From the NCBI GenBank assembly GCA_029237815.1, contig JAQZBP010000009.1:171453-235452 (forward strand): 64,000 nt of DNA, written 5' to 3'. This DNA comes from Moraxellaceae bacterium. Its GTDB lineage: Bacteria > Pseudomonadota > Gammaproteobacteria > Pseudomonadales > Moraxellaceae. Positions 1 through 9,600 of the stretch are shown piece after piece; the stretch's first letter is position 1; the number at the start of each line of letters is the position of its first letter. The translations under genes and the position numbers were made by a program. The notes below the pieces were generated by a model. The model ran no database searches, had not been told where the DNA came from, and saw only the letters and a list, made by a program, of their open reading frames with translations.

Positions 1-425
1 TCGATCCGCGCCGACTCGTGCGCGACAGCCGACTCACCGCGCGCCACTTCTATTTGCCGGTGCTGCGTGCCTTCCCCGCCTCCACCCTGCGCTTCGTGCG
101 CTGGCACCCGGGCATGCCTCTGCACCGGAACCGCTTCGGCATTCCCGAGCCCGCCGGACGCCGGACGCTGCCGGCCCGCACCCTCGACGCGATACTCCTG
201 CCACTGACGGGCTTCGATGAGCACGGCAATCGCCTGGGGATGGGGGGCGGGTTCTATGACCGGACACTGTCTTTCCGGCGCCAGGGCGGCCGGAAGCCGC
301 TGCTGATCGGGATCGCACATGCCTGCCAGCAGGTCGCGAGCCTGCCGGTGGCCGCATGGGACGTGCCCCTCGGGATGATCGCTACCGACCGCAGGGCCTT
401 CCGGCCGGACCGTGGACGGGCCTGA
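1..425 (+). CDS. fau: 5-formyltetrahydrofolate cyclo-ligase, 3' part (5' end outside window)
   Basis: C-terminal ~141 residues of a 5-FCL (YgfA/Fau) family enzyme, which converts 5-formyl-THF to 5,10-methenyl-THF with ATP and recycles a folate storage form. The frame is open from base 3 to the TGA at 423-425, so the true start lies upstream of the window; the first internal GTG at 18 is not a credible start. Family hallmarks are the glycine-rich ATP/folate loop GMGGGFYD (bases 238-261), preceded by LPLTGFDEHGNRLG, and a C-terminal WDVPLGMIAT block. Folate context fits thyA and folA a few kb downstream. It converges with the HAD hydrolase gene that ends at 549. Family call is firm; the N-terminal third cannot be assessed. 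Confidence 0.9.
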   Translation, partial: DPRRLVRDSRLTARHFYLPVLRAFPASTLRFVRWHPGMPLHRNRFGIPEPAGRRTLPARTLDAILLPLTGFDEHGNRLGMGGGFYDRTLSFRRQGGRKPLLIGIAHACQQVASLPVAAWDVPLGMIATDRRAFRPDRGRA

Positions 426-548
426 GCCAACCAGGCCCAGAAGGCGGCCAGCTCCTCCATTTCTGGTGGCGCCGACCCACTATTTCTGCCTTTCGCACCA
501 CACCGGGCACTTGACGCCCGCTGCCCACTCCCGTGACGCCGCCCGCCT

Positions 549-1202
549 TCAGCGCAGCGACAACACCGCCCAGCCATTGCTGGCGGCGTGGGCGCGCAGG
601 GGCTCGTCGGGATCCACGGCGACCGGATGGGTGACATATTCCAGCAGGGGAATGTCATTGCGGGAGTCGGAGTAGAACCAGGCGCCGTCGACACTTTCAC
701 CAGTCTCGGCCAGCCACTGCTGCAGGCGCTCGATCTTGCCGTGCTGGTAGCAGGGCACGCCGGCGACCCGGCCCGTATAGCGGCCGTCACGGGTCTCGGG
801 CTCGGTGGCGATCAGATCGGTCACGCCCAGCTCCCGGGCGATCGGCGCGGTGATGAACCGGTTGGTGGCGGTGATGATGACCAGCCGGTGTCCCTGCTCC
901 CGGTGCTGGCGCAGGAGCTCGCGGCCCCTGGGCAGGATCATGCCCGTCACTTTTTCCCGCATGAAGTCGCGATGCCAGTCCGCCAGCGTGTCGGCCGGCT
1001 CCCGGGCCAGTACCGTAAAGACGAATTCGCTATAGGCGATGATATCGAGCTGGCCGCGGCAGTAATCGGAATAGAAACGGTCGTTCTGGGCCTTGTAGTA
1101 GGCGCCGTCGACATGGCCCCGCTCCACCAGGAACTCGCCCCAGGCATGGTCGGAGTCCCCGGCCAGGAGGGTGTTGTCGAGGTCGAAGATGGCAAGCGTC
1201 AT
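549..1202 (-). CDS. HAD-superfamily IB hydrolase (SerB-like phosphatase)
   Basis: A 217-aa HAD phosphatase of subfamily IB, the SerB/CicA-like group. Motif I is at residues 7-11 (DLDNT, nucleophile Asp7, acid/base Asp9); a motif II-like IITAT and a C-terminal YSDSRNDIPLL motif III/IV follow. The alpha-helical cap (GHVDGAYY...FYSDYCRGQLD) is typical of this group. I chose ATG 1202 because the family starts a few residues before the DxD motif; the longer frame to 1331 adds 43 unrelated residues. Substrate is unknown: serine phosphate and similar small phosphomonoesters are possibilities, not shown. It is divergent from rppH. A SerB-like hydrolase next to rppH-ptsP is also found in Pseudomonas. 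Confidence 0.85.
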   Translation of the reverse strand: MTLAIFDLDNTLLAGDSDHAWGEFLVERGHVDGAYYKAQNDRFYSDYCRGQLDIIAYSEFVFTVLAREPADTLADWHRDFMREKVTGMILPRGRELLRQHREQGHRLVIITATNRFITAPIARELGVTDLIATEPETRDGRYTGRVAGVPCYQHGKIERLQQWLAETGESVDGAWFYSDSRNDIPLLEYVTHPVAVDPDEPLRAHAASNGWAVLSLR

Positions 1203-1267
1203 GGGCGGACTCCCGGGGCAAAGCGCGCATGATAGCCACTTGGGCCCCAAAAATACGAGCCTGGCGC

Positions 1268-1297
1268 TTGCCCCCGCCATGGCCTGTAGAGTATTTA
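1268..1297 (+). promoter_or_regulatory. candidate sigma-70 promoter for rppH
   Basis: TTGCCC at 1268-1273 and TATTTA at 1292-1297 are separated by 18 bp, in an AT-rich pocket (1290-1305) of otherwise GC-rich DNA. The start would fall about 45 bp before the rppH GTG. Sequence match only. Confidence 0.4.
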
Positions 1298-1348
1298 TAA
1301 AACAATCACTTGGACGACCAAGTTCCCCCACTTTCTTGAGACACCGCC

Positions 1349-1825
1349 GTGATAGACGCCGACGGCTTCCGCCCCAATGTGGGCATCATCCTCGCCAACG
1401 GGGCCGGGCAGGTCCTGTGGGCCCGGCGCTGCGGCCACGAGGCCTGGCAGTTCCCCCAGGGCGGCATCAGCGAAAACGAGTCGCCGGAAGAGGCCATGTA
1501 TCGCGAGCTCTGGGAAGAGGTCGGCCTCGAGCTTCCCGACGTGAAGATCATCGCAAGCACGCGCGGCTGGCTGCGCTATCGCCTGCCGCGCCGCTTCGTG
1601 CGCCAGGACAACAATCCCGTGTGCATCGGCCAGAAACAAAAATGGTTCCTGCTGCAGATGCTCTCGGACGACACACGCGTCTCGCTCAACTGCACGCACC
1701 CGCCCGAGTTCGACGGCTGGCGCTGGGTCAGCTACTGGTACCCGCTCAACCAGGTCGTGTCTTTCAAGCGCGAGGTCTACCGCAAGGCACTGATCGAGCT
1801 CGCGCCGCGCCTGCCGTTGCGCTGA
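1349..1825 (+). CDS. rppH: RNA pyrophosphohydrolase RppH (Nudix)
   Basis: A 158-aa Nudix hydrolase that removes pyrophosphate from the 5' triphosphate of mRNAs, which triggers RNase E decay. The Nudix box spans residues 38-60 (Gly38, Glu44, Arg52-Glu53, Glu56-Glu57, Gly59) and supplies the metal-binding glutamates. The N-terminal [15 protein letters not shown] and the QKQKWFLL strand are characteristic of RppH rather than other Nudix enzymes. Length matches the family (about 155-176 aa). Start is GTG at 1349. ptsP follows 165 bp downstream on the same strand, the usual gammaproteobacterial order. Confidence 0.96.
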   Translation: MIDADGFRPNVGIILANGAGQVLWARRCGHEAWQFPQGGISENESPEEAMYRELWEEVGLELPDVKIIASTRGWLRYRLPRRFVRQDNNPVCIGQKQKWFLLQMLSDDTRVSLNCTHPPEFDGWRWVSYWYPLNQVVSFKREVYRKALIELAPRLPLR

Positions 1826-1990
1826 CGCCCGCGCCGCACGCTGCCGGCATGTCGCGCCCTGGCGCGAGCCGTATCCTGCGGCACGGGTCCGGCGCACGAT
1901 GCGAAACCGTTGCCAGGTCCGACGCAGGAGCGCAGCTGGCGGCGGCCTACAATTTGATTTCTGACTGCGGGTGAACCGCCGGGACAACCC

Positions 1991-4279
1991 ATGCTGCCCA
2001 TGCTGGAGAAGCTGCGCAAAATCGTACAGGACGTGGATTCCGCGCCGAATTTCGCGGCGGCGCTGACCACCATGGTAGCGAGCGTGCGCGACACCATGGG
2101 CACCGAGGTCTGCTCCGTCTACCTGGTCGACGACAAGAGCAACCGCTACATCCTGATGGCCAGCGCCGGCCTTAACGAGGACGCGGTCGGCAATGTCTCG
2201 CTGGCCCTGAACGAAGGCCTGGTCGGCCTCTGCGGCGCACGCGAGGAACCCATCAACCTCGATGACGCCTCCGCCCACCCGAAATACCACTACCTGCCCG
2301 GGACCGGCGAGGAGCAGTACAACTCCTTCCTCGGCGTGCCCATCATGCATCGCCGCAAGGTGCTGGGCGTGCTGGTGGTGCAGCAGCGCGACAAGCGCAA
2401 GTTCGACGAATCCGAAGAAGCCTTCCTGGTGACGCTCTCGGCGCAGCTCTCCGGCGTGGTCGCGCATGCCAAGGCCATCGGCGCCTTCGAGTCGCTGCGT
2501 GCCTCGTCGCCGCGCTCCAACATGACGCGCCTCTTCCAGGGTATCTCGGGTGCCACCGGGATCGCGCTCGGCCGCGCCATCGTGATGTATCCGCCGGCCG
2601 ACATCGACTCGGTGCCGGACCGCGTGGCGGAAGACCCCGACGCCGAAATCGAGCAGCTGCACAAGGCCATCGACGCCGTGCGCAACGACATGCGCCAGCT
2701 CGACGCCAAGATGCAGGGCTCGCTGCTCGCGGAAGAACGCGCCCTCTTCGACGCCTACCTGCGCATGCTGGACGACAAGGCCCTCGTCGCCGAAATCGAG
2801 GACCGCATCCGCGGCGGCAACTGGGCCCAGGGCGCGCTGCGCGAAGTCATCGAAACCCATATGCAGGCCTTCGCCGCGATGGACGATGCCTACCTGCGCG
2901 AGCGCATGGCGGACGTGCGCGACCTCGGCCTGCGCATCCTCGCGCACCTGCAGCAGCAGGAAGAAGAGGTGGTGCGCGAACTGCCCGAGCACTCCATCCT
3001 GATCGGCGAGGAAATCACTACCGCCATGCTGGTGGAAATGCCGCTGGAGCGCGTCGCCGGCATCGTCACCGTGCTGGGCGCGGCGAACTCGCACATGGCC
3101 ATCGTGGCGCGCGCACTCGGCATTCCCACCGTGCTCGGCGTCGCCGACCTGCCGGTGACTTCGCTCGACGACACCGAGATGATCGTCGACGCCTACCAGG
3201 GCCGCATCTACGTGCAGCCGTCGCGCCAGCTGCGCTCGCGCTACAAGGAAATCATCAAGGAAGAGCAGCAGCTCGTCGCCGGCCTCGAGGCCTATCGCGA
3301 CGTGCCGGCGGAGACCCCCGACGGCCATCGCCTCGCACTCTACGTGAACACCGGCCTCATGGCCGACGTGGCGCGCGCCAAGGACCGTGGCGCCGAGGGC
3401 GTCGGCCTCTACCGCACGGAAATCCCCTTCATGCTGCGCGAGCGCTTTCCCGGCGAGGAAGAGCAGCGCGCCATCTACCGCCAGCAGCTCGAGGCCTTCG
3501 CACCGCGCCCGGTGACCATGCGCACGCTGGACATCGGCGGCGACAAGGATTTGCCCTACTTCCCCATCAAGGAAGAAAACCCGGCGCTGGGCTGGCGTGG
3601 CATCCGCATCACCCTCGACCATCCGGAAATCTTCATGGTGCAGATCCGCGCCATGCTGAAAGCCAACATCGGCCTCGACAACCTGCAGATCATGCTGCCG
3701 ATGATCTCCTCGGTGTTCGAGGTGGAGGAAGCGCTGCACCTGATCCATCGCGCCGTGATGGAAGTGCAGGAGGAAGAAGGCGTGCCGCTGCCCATGCCGC
3801 GTATCGGCGTCATGGTGGAAGTGCCGGCGACCGTGCTGCAGATCGCCGATATCGCGGCGCTCGTGGACTTCATCTCGGTTGGCTCCAATGACCTCACCCA
3901 GTACATGCTGGCGGTGGACCGCAACAACTCGCGCGTCGCCGACATCTACACGCCCTACCATCCGGCAGTGTTGCGCGCGCTGCAGATGGTGGTCTCGGAA
4001 GTGCACCGCATCGGCAAGCCGGTGGGCATCTGCGGCGAGATGGCGGGCGACCCCGGCACCGCCATGCTGCTGATGGCGATGGGCTTCGACTCGCTCTCCA
4101 TGAGCGCGAGCAACCTGCTCAAGATCCGCAAGATCATCTGCAAGGTGCCCTACCTGCAGGCGCGCGGGCTGCTCGAACAGGTGATGCAGGTGGACAACGC
4201 CGCGGTGATCCGCAGCCTCGTGGAATTCGAGCTCGAGGATCTGGGCCTGATCGACCTGATCCGGCCGGGCAAAAAGTAA
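1991..4279 (+). CDS. ptsP: Phosphoenolpyruvate-protein phosphotransferase PtsP (EI-Ntr)
   Basis: A 762-aa Enzyme I of the nitrogen phosphotransferase system. It autophosphorylates with PEP and passes phosphate to NPr and then EIIA-Ntr. N-terminal GAF domain (about residues 15-165), then the EI N-domain, the phospho-His swivelling domain with the active His368 (AANSHMAIVAR), and the PEP-binding TIM barrel (about 430-740) with DIGGDKDLPYF, GVMVEVPA and the VGSNDLTQY loop. The GAF domain separates PtsP from the sugar-specific PtsI; GAF of EI-Ntr is known to sense glutamine in E. coli. Length matches the family. ATG at 1991; a TACAAT hexamer at 1948-1953 is a possible -10 without a clear -35. NPr and EIIA-Ntr genes are not in the window. 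Confidence 0.97.
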   Translation: MLPMLEKLRKIVQDVDSAPNFAAALTTMVASVRDTMGTEVCSVYLVDDKSNRYILMASAGLNEDAVGNVSLALNEGLVGLCGAREEPINLDDASAHPKYHYLPGTGEEQYNSFLGVPIMHRRKVLGVLVVQQRDKRKFDESEEAFLVTLSAQLSGVVAHAKAIGAFESLRASSPRSNMTRLFQGISGATGIALGRAIVMYPPADIDSVPDRVAEDPDAEIEQLHKAIDAVRNDMRQLDAKMQGSLLAEERALFDAYLRMLDDKALVAEIEDRIRGGNWAQGALREVIETHMQAFAAMDDAYLRERMADVRDLGLRILAHLQQQEEEVVRELPEHSILIGEEITTAMLVEMPLERVAGIVTVLGAANSHMAIVARALGIPTVLGVADLPVTSLDDTEMIVDAYQGRIYVQPSRQLRSRYKEIIKEEQQLVAGLEAYRDVPAETPDGHRLALYVNTGLMADVARAKDRGAEGVGLYRTEIPFMLRERFPGEEEQRAIYRQQLEAFAPRPVTMRTLDIGGDKDLPYFPIKEENPALGWRGIRITLDHPEIFMVQIRAMLKANIGLDNLQIMLPMISSVFEVEEALHLIHRAVMEVQEEEGVPLPMPRIGVMVEVPATVLQIADIAALVDFISVGSNDLTQYMLAVDRNNSRVADIYTPYHPAVLRALQMVVSEVHRIGKPVGICGEMAGDPGTAMLLMAMGFDSLSMSASNLLKIRKIICKVPYLQARGLLEQVMQVDNAAVIRSLVEFELEDLGLIDLIRPGKK

Positions 4280-4480
4280 GACGCAGGAACAGCGCCGTCG
4301 CATTTGCGCCGGCCTTCCTGTGTGCCACGGGGCGCCAGCAAGCCGCAGCGCGCGTCTGTGGCACGGTGAGCAGCGGCACTTTGCGGCTCCGCCATCTCGC
4401 CCCTCCCCCGCGCGCCACAAGCCCACGCATCCCCGCCACCGCGGGCGACGCGCTCGCGGCAATCTCCCGGGTCATCAATG

Positions 4481-5080
4481 CTAGCGCCGCGACACCGCCG
4501 GATGCTGGTGCACATAAAAGCGCAGCGGCCACTGCGCCGCCGCGCCGGCGTAGTCGACACCGATGCGTGGCGCCGACACGATGTCCTCGCCGGCAACCCT
4601 CTCGCCCTTCTCGATCCAGAGCGCCTCCGAGCGCAGCGACAGGCCATCCAGTGACTTGTCGATCTGCAGCGCGCGGCACAGCCGTCCCGGCCCGCTCAGC
4701 CACTGGTGCGGCTTGAGGCGCGGATAGGCCGCCTGCCACTGCGCCATGCCCTGCTCCGGCGCCAGCGCGCGGATCAGGACCGCCTCCGGCTCGCCGGCGT
4801 CACGCGTCACCGCATTCAGGCAGTAGTACATTCCGTAGATCAGGTAGACGTAGGCGACGCCGCCGGCCGCATACATGGTCGCGGTGCGCGGCGTGTGCCG
4901 CCCGCCGTAGGTGTGGCAGGCCGGGTCTTCCCGGCCGAGGTAGGCCTCGGTCTCGACGATGATGCCGCTCTGCACGTCGCCGTCCGGCAACTGCCGGCAC
5001 AGGCGCATGCCGAGCAGCTCGCGCGCCACCGTCGTCGTGTCGCGGCGGTAGAAGGTCGTCGGCAAGGCCTTGCGCCTCAT
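4481..5080 (-). CDS. DNA-3-methyladenine glycosylase (AAG/Mpg family)
   Basis: A 199-aa alkyladenine DNA glycosylase. It excises alkylated purines in base excision repair by activating water. Residues matching human AAG are present: the catalytic glutamate Glu45, the intercalating Tyr47 and the lesion-contacting His56 in the ETEAYLG...DPACH region, then YVYLIYGMYYCLN with its binding-site Asn. Length is normal for bacterial members. The start codon overlaps the stop of the upstream TANGO2/NRDE gene by 4 bp (5077-5080), so translation is probably coupled. The two genes form a small minus-strand operon between ptsP and lgt. Family assignment is firm. Confidence 0.94.
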   Translation of the reverse strand: MRRKALPTTFYRRDTTTVARELLGMRLCRQLPDGDVQSGIIVETEAYLGREDPACHTYGGRHTPRTATMYAAGGVAYVYLIYGMYYCLNAVTRDAGEPEAVLIRALAPEQGMAQWQAAYPRLKPHQWLSGPGRLCRALQIDKSLDGLSLRSEALWIEKGERVAGEDIVSAPRIGVDYAGAAAQWPLRFYVHQHPAVSRR

Positions 5081-5841
5081 GCGCCGGCACCGTCCTGCCG
5101 GTCGAATTCGAAATCGCAGCGCTCGCCGGGGCCGTCCGGCCCGAAGGACTGCTCGGTGAAGCGGACGCGACGCCGGCCCACCAGCAAGGCCGTGGAGGCG
5201 CGGGTGCCGTAGCCTGTGGAGCGGATGAAGGGCGGCGAGAGCAGGCGCTCCAGGGCCAGGCCGACGCCGGTATCGGGCAGCTCCTCGTCCGGGGCGGCGG
5301 CATCGTCGGCGAGCAGGCGCAGCAATCCCTCGATGCCGGGCGCGACCACCTCGGCCTGCAGCGCCCGGCGGGCGCGCTCGACCTTGGGCCAGGGCGAGTC
5401 CAGCAGGTGGTTGCTGAGCGCGTAGACCCCCGGCGCCAGGCCCCGCGGCGGCGTGCCGCGGTTGCTGCAGATGACCAGTGCATCGCGGTCCGCCACCAGC
5501 AGGTTGAAACCGCCATAGCGGTCCGCTCCCGTCATCGCCTCTTCTGCATAGGCCAGGGGCGGGGCATCGCCTTGCAGGTACTCACTTACCAGCAGGCCTC
5601 TGGAAAGCCGGCCCTTGGGTGCCTGCGGCTCACGGAAATTGGTCAGGGCCGCAAAGCGGCCGTGGCGCGTCACGCCCATCCAGGTGCCGCCGGCGGCCAG
5701 GTCACGCCCGGCCAGCAGCGTCGGACACTCCGGCCAGAAGCGGGCGGGCGCCGTGGCGCGGGCATGGAACTCGTCGCGGTTGGCCGCCACGATCAGGGGG
5801 TACTCGGGATGGACCTGCCAGGCGAAGGCAATCAGGCACAT
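5077..5841 (-). CDS. NRDE/TANGO2 family protein
   Basis: A 254-aa protein starting MCLIAFAW, with the Asn-Arg-Asp-Glu motif at residues 21-24 (ANRDEF) that names the NRDE family; the human homolog is TANGO2. Cys2, exposed after Met removal, resembles an N-terminal nucleophile hydrolase arrangement. Biochemical role is not settled: links to heme or lipid handling have been reported for the eukaryotic homologs. I start at ATG 5841 because the conserved family begins exactly there; the frame extends 20 residues further without conservation. Upstream and translationally coupled (ATGA overlap) to the alkyladenine glycosylase gene. No direct functional link to repair can be read from the sequence. 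Confidence 0.88.
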   Translation of the reverse strand: MCLIAFAWQVHPEYPLIVAANRDEFHARATAPARFWPECPTLLAGRDLAAGGTWMGVTRHGRFAALTNFREPQAPKGRLSRGLLVSEYLQGDAPPLAYAEEAMTGADRYGGFNLLVADRDALVICSNRGTPPRGLAPGVYALSNHLLDSPWPKVERARRALQAEVVAPGIEGLLRLLADDAAAPDEELPDTGVGLALERLLSPPFIRSTGYGTRASTALLVGRRRVRFTEQSFGPDGPGERCDFEFDRQDGAGA

Positions 5842-5959
5842 GGGCGCGGGCTCACACAAGAAAAATCGACAGGGCCTCCCACCGCAACTCAGCCGTTCCA
5901 TCGTGAACGGGGGGCATGTGAGAATGCCGGCCTTGTTTTAGCAGATATCGGACGTCCTC

Positions 5960-6772
5960 GTGCTGACCTATCCCAAGATCGACCCGGTCGCCATCCACAT
6001 CGGCAATGGCGGCATTCACTGGTACGGCCTGATGTACCTCTGCGGCTTCGCCGCCGGCTACGGCCTCGCCCTCCTGCGCGCGCGCCGCTCCAACGGCGCC
6101 TGGAACGCCGACATGATCGGCGACCTCGTCTTCTACGTGGCGCTCGGCGTCATCCTCGGCGGCCGCCTCGGCTACGTGCTCTTCTACGGCTTCGACCGCT
6201 TCGTCTCCGATCCGCTCTGGGCGCTGAAGCTCTGGGAAGGTGGCATGAGCTTCCACGGCGGCCTGCTCGGCGTGACAGTGGCCATGGGCGTCTTCACCCG
6301 CCAGTACAACAAGAACTGGTTCGACGTGATGGATTTCGTGGCGCCGCTGGTGCCGCCCGGCATCCTCTTCGGGCGCCTCGGCAATTTCATCGGTGGCGAG
6401 CTCTGGGGCCGCCCCGTGGTGAACCCGGACTATCCCCTCGCCATGGTCTTCCCGCACGTGGACCTGCTGCCGCGCCACCCCTCGCAACTCTATGAAGCCG
6501 CGCTGGAAGGCCTGCTGCTGTTCGCCCTGCTGTGGTGGTATTCCAGCAAGCCGCGGCCGCGCATGGCGGTGGCGTCGCTGTTCCTGGTCGGCTATGGCGT
6601 GGCGCGCTTCGTGGTGGAGTTCTTCCGCCAGCCCGATGCCGACAAGGGCTTCATCTTCTTCGACTGGATGACCATGGGTCAGCTGCTCACCGCGCCCATG
6701 ATCCTCGGCGGCCTGCTGCTGATGCTGCTGGCCTATAATCGCGCCAGAGCCACCGGAGTGCCCGCCCGATGA
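5960..6772 (+). CDS. lgt: Prolipoprotein diacylglyceryl transferase
   Basis: A 270-aa inner-membrane enzyme that attaches diacylglycerol from phosphatidylglycerol to the lipobox Cys of prolipoproteins. About seven membrane segments. The signature block [14 protein letters not shown] (from about residue 140), the SFHGGLLG loop with its essential His, and RHPSQLYEA near residue 175 are all present. Start is GTG at 5960; no in-frame ATG is better placed. The last codons overlap thyA by 4 bp (ATGA, 6769-6772), the lgt-thyA coupling common in gammaproteobacteria. Substrates encoded in this window include the lipoproteins at 9649, 26067, 29957 and 52653. Confidence 0.97.
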   Translation: MLTYPKIDPVAIHIGNGGIHWYGLMYLCGFAAGYGLALLRARRSNGAWNADMIGDLVFYVALGVILGGRLGYVLFYGFDRFVSDPLWALKLWEGGMSFHGGLLGVTVAMGVFTRQYNKNWFDVMDFVAPLVPPGILFGRLGNFIGGELWGRPVVNPDYPLAMVFPHVDLLPRHPSQLYEAALEGLLLFALLWWYSSKPRPRMAVASLFLVGYGVARFVVEFFRQPDADKGFIFFDWMTMGQLLTAPMILGGLLLMLLAYNRARATGVPAR

Positions 6773-7563
6773 AGCAGTACCTCGATTTCATGCGCCACGT
6801 GCGCACGCACGGCACCTTCAAGAGCGACCGCACCGGCACCGGCACCTACTCCGTGTTCGGCTACCAGATGCGCTTCAACCTTGCCGACGGCTTTCCGGTG
6901 CTGACCACGAAAAAGCTGCACCTGAAATCCATCATCCACGAGCTGCTGTGGTTCCTGAAGGGCGAGACCAATATCCGCTACCTGAAGGAGAACGGCGTCT
7001 CCATCTGGGACGAGTGGGCCGATGAAAACGGCAACCTCGGACCGGTGTACGGCTACCAGTGGCGCTCCTGGCCCGCCGCCGATGGCCGTCACATCGACCA
7101 GATCACGCAGGTGATCGAGCAGATCAAGAGCAATCCGGATTCGCGCCGCCTTATCGTCTCGGCCTGGAACGTGGGCGAGATCGAGAACATGGCGCTGCCG
7201 CCCTGCCACGCCTTCTTCCAGTTCTACGTGGCCGACGGCAAGCTCTCCTGCCAGCTCTACCAGCGCTCGGCCGACATCTTCCTCGGCGTGCCGTTCAATA
7301 TCGCCAGCTACGCGTTGCTGACGCTGATGGTGGCGCAGGTCTGCGACCTGCAGCCCGGCGAATTCGTGTGGACGGGCGGCGACTGCCACCTCTACAGCAA
7401 CCACCTCGAACAGGCCGACCTGCAGCTCACGCGCGAGCCGCTCAGGCTGCCGCGAATGCAGATCAATCCGGACGTGAAGAGCCTTTTCGACTTCCGCTTC
7501 GAGGACTTCACGCTGGAAGGCTACGAGCACCACCCGCACATCAAGGCGCCAGTGGCGATTTGA
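6769..7563 (+). CDS. thyA: Thymidylate synthase
   Basis: A 264-aa ThyA, the same length as the E. coli enzyme. It methylates dUMP to dTMP with 5,10-methylene-THF, leaving dihydrofolate. The nucleophile Cys146 lies in [12 protein letters not shown] at the E. coli-equivalent position. The N-terminal phosphate-binding Arg ([14 protein letters not shown]) and the C-terminal folate-closing VAI end are present. Starts inside the last codon of lgt. folA follows 132 bp downstream on the same strand, so the dihydrofolate made here is recycled by a nearby gene product. Confidence 0.98.
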   Translation: MKQYLDFMRHVRTHGTFKSDRTGTGTYSVFGYQMRFNLADGFPVLTTKKLHLKSIIHELLWFLKGETNIRYLKENGVSIWDEWADENGNLGPVYGYQWRSWPAADGRHIDQITQVIEQIKSNPDSRRLIVSAWNVGEIENMALPPCHAFFQFYVADGKLSCQLYQRSADIFLGVPFNIASYALLTLMVAQVCDLQPGEFVWTGGDCHLYSNHLEQADLQLTREPLRLPRMQINPDVKSLFDFRFEDFTLEGYEHHPHIKAPVAI

Positions 7564-7695
7564 GCCGGGCCGCGACCGCGCGCCACGCAACGCCCGCTAC
7601 GGCGTCTGCCCGGATGATCGCGATTGGCAGTTGAACCGGCTTCGCCACGAAAGGCCCGCGTTACGCGGCGGCGGCCGCCCGAGAGGATCAAGCGC

Positions 7696-8235
7696 ATGAT
7701 GGATGACCCCGTCGAACCGGAAGAAAAGGCGCCCGTGCTGGCGCTGATCGCCGCCGTCGCAGAGAACGGCTGCATCGGCATCGGTAACAAGCTGCCCTGG
7801 TACCTGCCGGAGGACCTGAAGTTCTTCAAGCGCGTCACCACCGGCAAGCCCGTGATCATGGGCCGCAATACCTTCGAATCGCTGGGCAAGCCCCTGCCCA
7901 ACCGCACCAACATCGTGATCACCCGCAACCCCGGCTATACGGCCCCCGACGGCGTGAAGGTGGTGGGCTCGCTGGACCACGCGCTCGCCGTGGCGGAAGC
8001 GGTGGCGCACATCGCCGGGCTGGACGAGATCATGGTGATCGGGGGCGCGCAGATCTATGCCGAGGCACTGCCGCGCATCGGCCGCATGTACCTGACCGAG
8101 GTGAAGAAAACCGTGGACGGAGACGCGTTCTTCCCGGCCTGGAACCGGTCAGAATGGCGCGAAGTCGCGCGCGAGGCGCAGCACTACGAGCCGGCGCAGA
8201 CCGACTACAGCTTCGTGATCTATGAACGCCGCTGA
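7696..8235 (+). CDS. folA: Dihydrofolate reductase
   Basis: A 179-aa DHFR that reduces dihydrofolate to THF with NADPH. Core features: ALIAAVAENGCIGIGNKLPWYLPEDLKFFK (substrate-site Asp in PEDLKFF), VIMGRNTFESLGKPLPNR (NADPH-binding), MVIGGAQIYAEALP, and the C-terminal YSFVIYERR strand. The start is ATG 7696 (or ATG 7699), preceded by GAGAGG at 7681-7686 at a good distance. The frame runs back to TTG 7624 but those 24 Arg-rich residues look non-coding. The 10-12 residues before the conserved core are a slightly long, acidic N-terminus. Confidence 0.96.
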   Translation: MMDDPVEPEEKAPVLALIAAVAENGCIGIGNKLPWYLPEDLKFFKRVTTGKPVIMGRNTFESLGKPLPNRTNIVITRNPGYTAPDGVKVVGSLDHALAVAEAVAHIAGLDEIMVIGGAQIYAEALPRIGRMYLTEVKKTVDGDAFFPAWNRSEWREVAREAQHYEPAQTDYSFVIYERR

Positions 8236-8325
8236 GGCAAGGCGGCACACTGCAGGGCCGATGCACCGCCGGCCGCTGCAGCCGCACACAACAACAAACG
8301 CATAACGACCCGAAAGGATGAGCAC

Positions 8326-9585
8326 GTGAATCCGAGCACCCTGCAGATCGTGGCGACGGTCATTTTCGCCATCGCCCTCGTACACACCTTCTCCACCAAG
8401 TTCTTCGAGCGCCTCGCGCACCGGCAACCGGCCCACGCTGGCATCTGGCACCTGCTCGGCGAGGTGGAGGCGGTATTCGGTTTCTGGGCGCTGGTGCTGA
8501 TCGTGGCGATGGCCGTGCTGCAGGGCCACGAGAGCGCCGTCGACTATGTGGACACGCGCAACTACACCGAGCCGCTGTTCGTCTTCGCCATCATGGTGGT
8601 GGCGGCGAGCCGGCCCATCCTGCAGTTCTGCGTGATGCTGGCGCGCCTCGTGGACCGGCTCATCCCGCTGAACGGCAACGTCAGCTTCTACTTCACCGTG
8701 CTCGCCGTGCTCCCGCTCTTCGGCTCCTTCATCACGGAGCCGGCAGCCATGACGCTGGCCGCCCTGGTCCTGCGCGACCGCTTCTTCCAGAACAATCTCT
8801 CGCCGAAGCTGATGTACGCCACCCTCGGCGTGCTGTTCGTCAACGTCTCCATCGGCGGCACGCTCACGTCTTTCGCTGCGCCGCCCGTGCTGATGGTGGC
8901 GGGCAAGTGGGGCTGGGATTCGACCTTCATGATGACCCACATCGGCTGGAAGGCCGCCATCGCCGTCGGCGTCAACGCGCTGGCCGCCACGCTTTACTTC
9001 CGCAAGGAGCTGGACGCGCTGCCCGCCACCGACAACCTGTCCGCCGGCCAGCGCGTGCCCGGCGCCCTGGTGCTGGTGCACCTCGCCTTCCTCGGTGGCG
9101 TCGTGATGTTCGCCCACCACCCGGCGATCTTCATGGGCCTGTTCCTGTTCTTCCTCGGCGTGGCGCATGCCTACCAGCGCCACCAGGACCGCCTGATCCT
9201 GCGCGAGGGCCTGATGGTGGCCTTCTTCCTGGCCGGCCTGATCGTGCTCGGCGGCCTGCAGCAGTGGTGGCTGCAGCCCATGCTGATGAGCATGAGCGAG
9301 ACGGCGGTGTACTTCGGCGCCACGGCACTGACCGCCATCACCGACAATGCGGCGCTGACCTACCTGGGATCGCTGGTGGAGGGGCTGTCGGATGAATACA
9401 AATACGCGCTGGTGACCGGTGCGGTGACCGGCGGCGGCCTCACCGTGATCGCGAATGCGCCGAACCCTGCCGGCATGGCCATCCTGCGCCACCGCTTCCG
9501 GGACGAGACCGTCAGCCCGCTGTGGCTGCTGGTCGCGGCAACTCCGCCGACGCTCATTGCCATCCTCGCCTTCCGCCTGCTGTAG
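8326..9585 (+). CDS. Putative Na+/H+ antiporter
   Basis: A 419-aa polytopic inner-membrane protein with about 10-11 hydrophobic segments, matching the putative sodium/proton antiporter family of NhaD-like transporters (PF07399-type). Recognisable blocks are GSFITEPAAMTLAALVLRDRFF, a conserved ITEPAAM helix, and ALTAITDNAALTYLGS near the C-terminus, with charged or polar residues inside membrane segments as expected for cation exchangers. GTG start at 8326 preceded by a GAAAGGA Shine-Dalgarno (about 8310-8316). Single-gene unit closed by the hairpin at 9601. Ion specificity cannot be read from sequence. Confidence 0.8.
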   Translation: MNPSTLQIVATVIFAIALVHTFSTKFFERLAHRQPAHAGIWHLLGEVEAVFGFWALVLIVAMAVLQGHESAVDYVDTRNYTEPLFVFAIMVVAASRPILQFCVMLARLVDRLIPLNGNVSFYFTVLAVLPLFGSFITEPAAMTLAALVLRDRFFQNNLSPKLMYATLGVLFVNVSIGGTLTSFAAPPVLMVAGKWGWDSTFMMTHIGWKAAIAVGVNALAATLYFRKELDALPATDNLSAGQRVPGALVLVHLAFLGGVVMFAHHPAIFMGLFLFFLGVAHAYQRHQDRLILREGLMVAFFLAGLIVLGGLQQWWLQPMLMSMSETAVYFGATALTAITDNAALTYLGSLVEGLSDEYKYALVTGAVTGGGLTVIANAPNPAGMAILRHRFRDETVSPLWLLVAATPPTLIAILAFRLL

Positions 9586-9600
9586 ACATCGGTACCAACA

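Noticed and set aside
254..790. Minus-strand frame spanning the 5-FCL tail and the HAD gene
   Set aside because: Overlaps two supported genes in other frames and has no recognisable domain.
1203..1331. 43-residue N-terminal extension of the HAD hydrolase
   Set aside because: The DxD motif family starts at ATG 1202; the extension is unconserved and overlaps the rppH promoter region.
1295..4462. Open minus-strand frame of over 1000 codons opposite ptsP
   Set aside because: His/Arg/Val-rich antisense translation of a clear ptsP gene; GC-rich third positions keep the opposite frame open. No domain or ribosome site.
4280..4480. Possible terminator after ptsP (CAGGAA ... TTCCTG)
   Set aside because: Weak stem with a long loop and no T-run.
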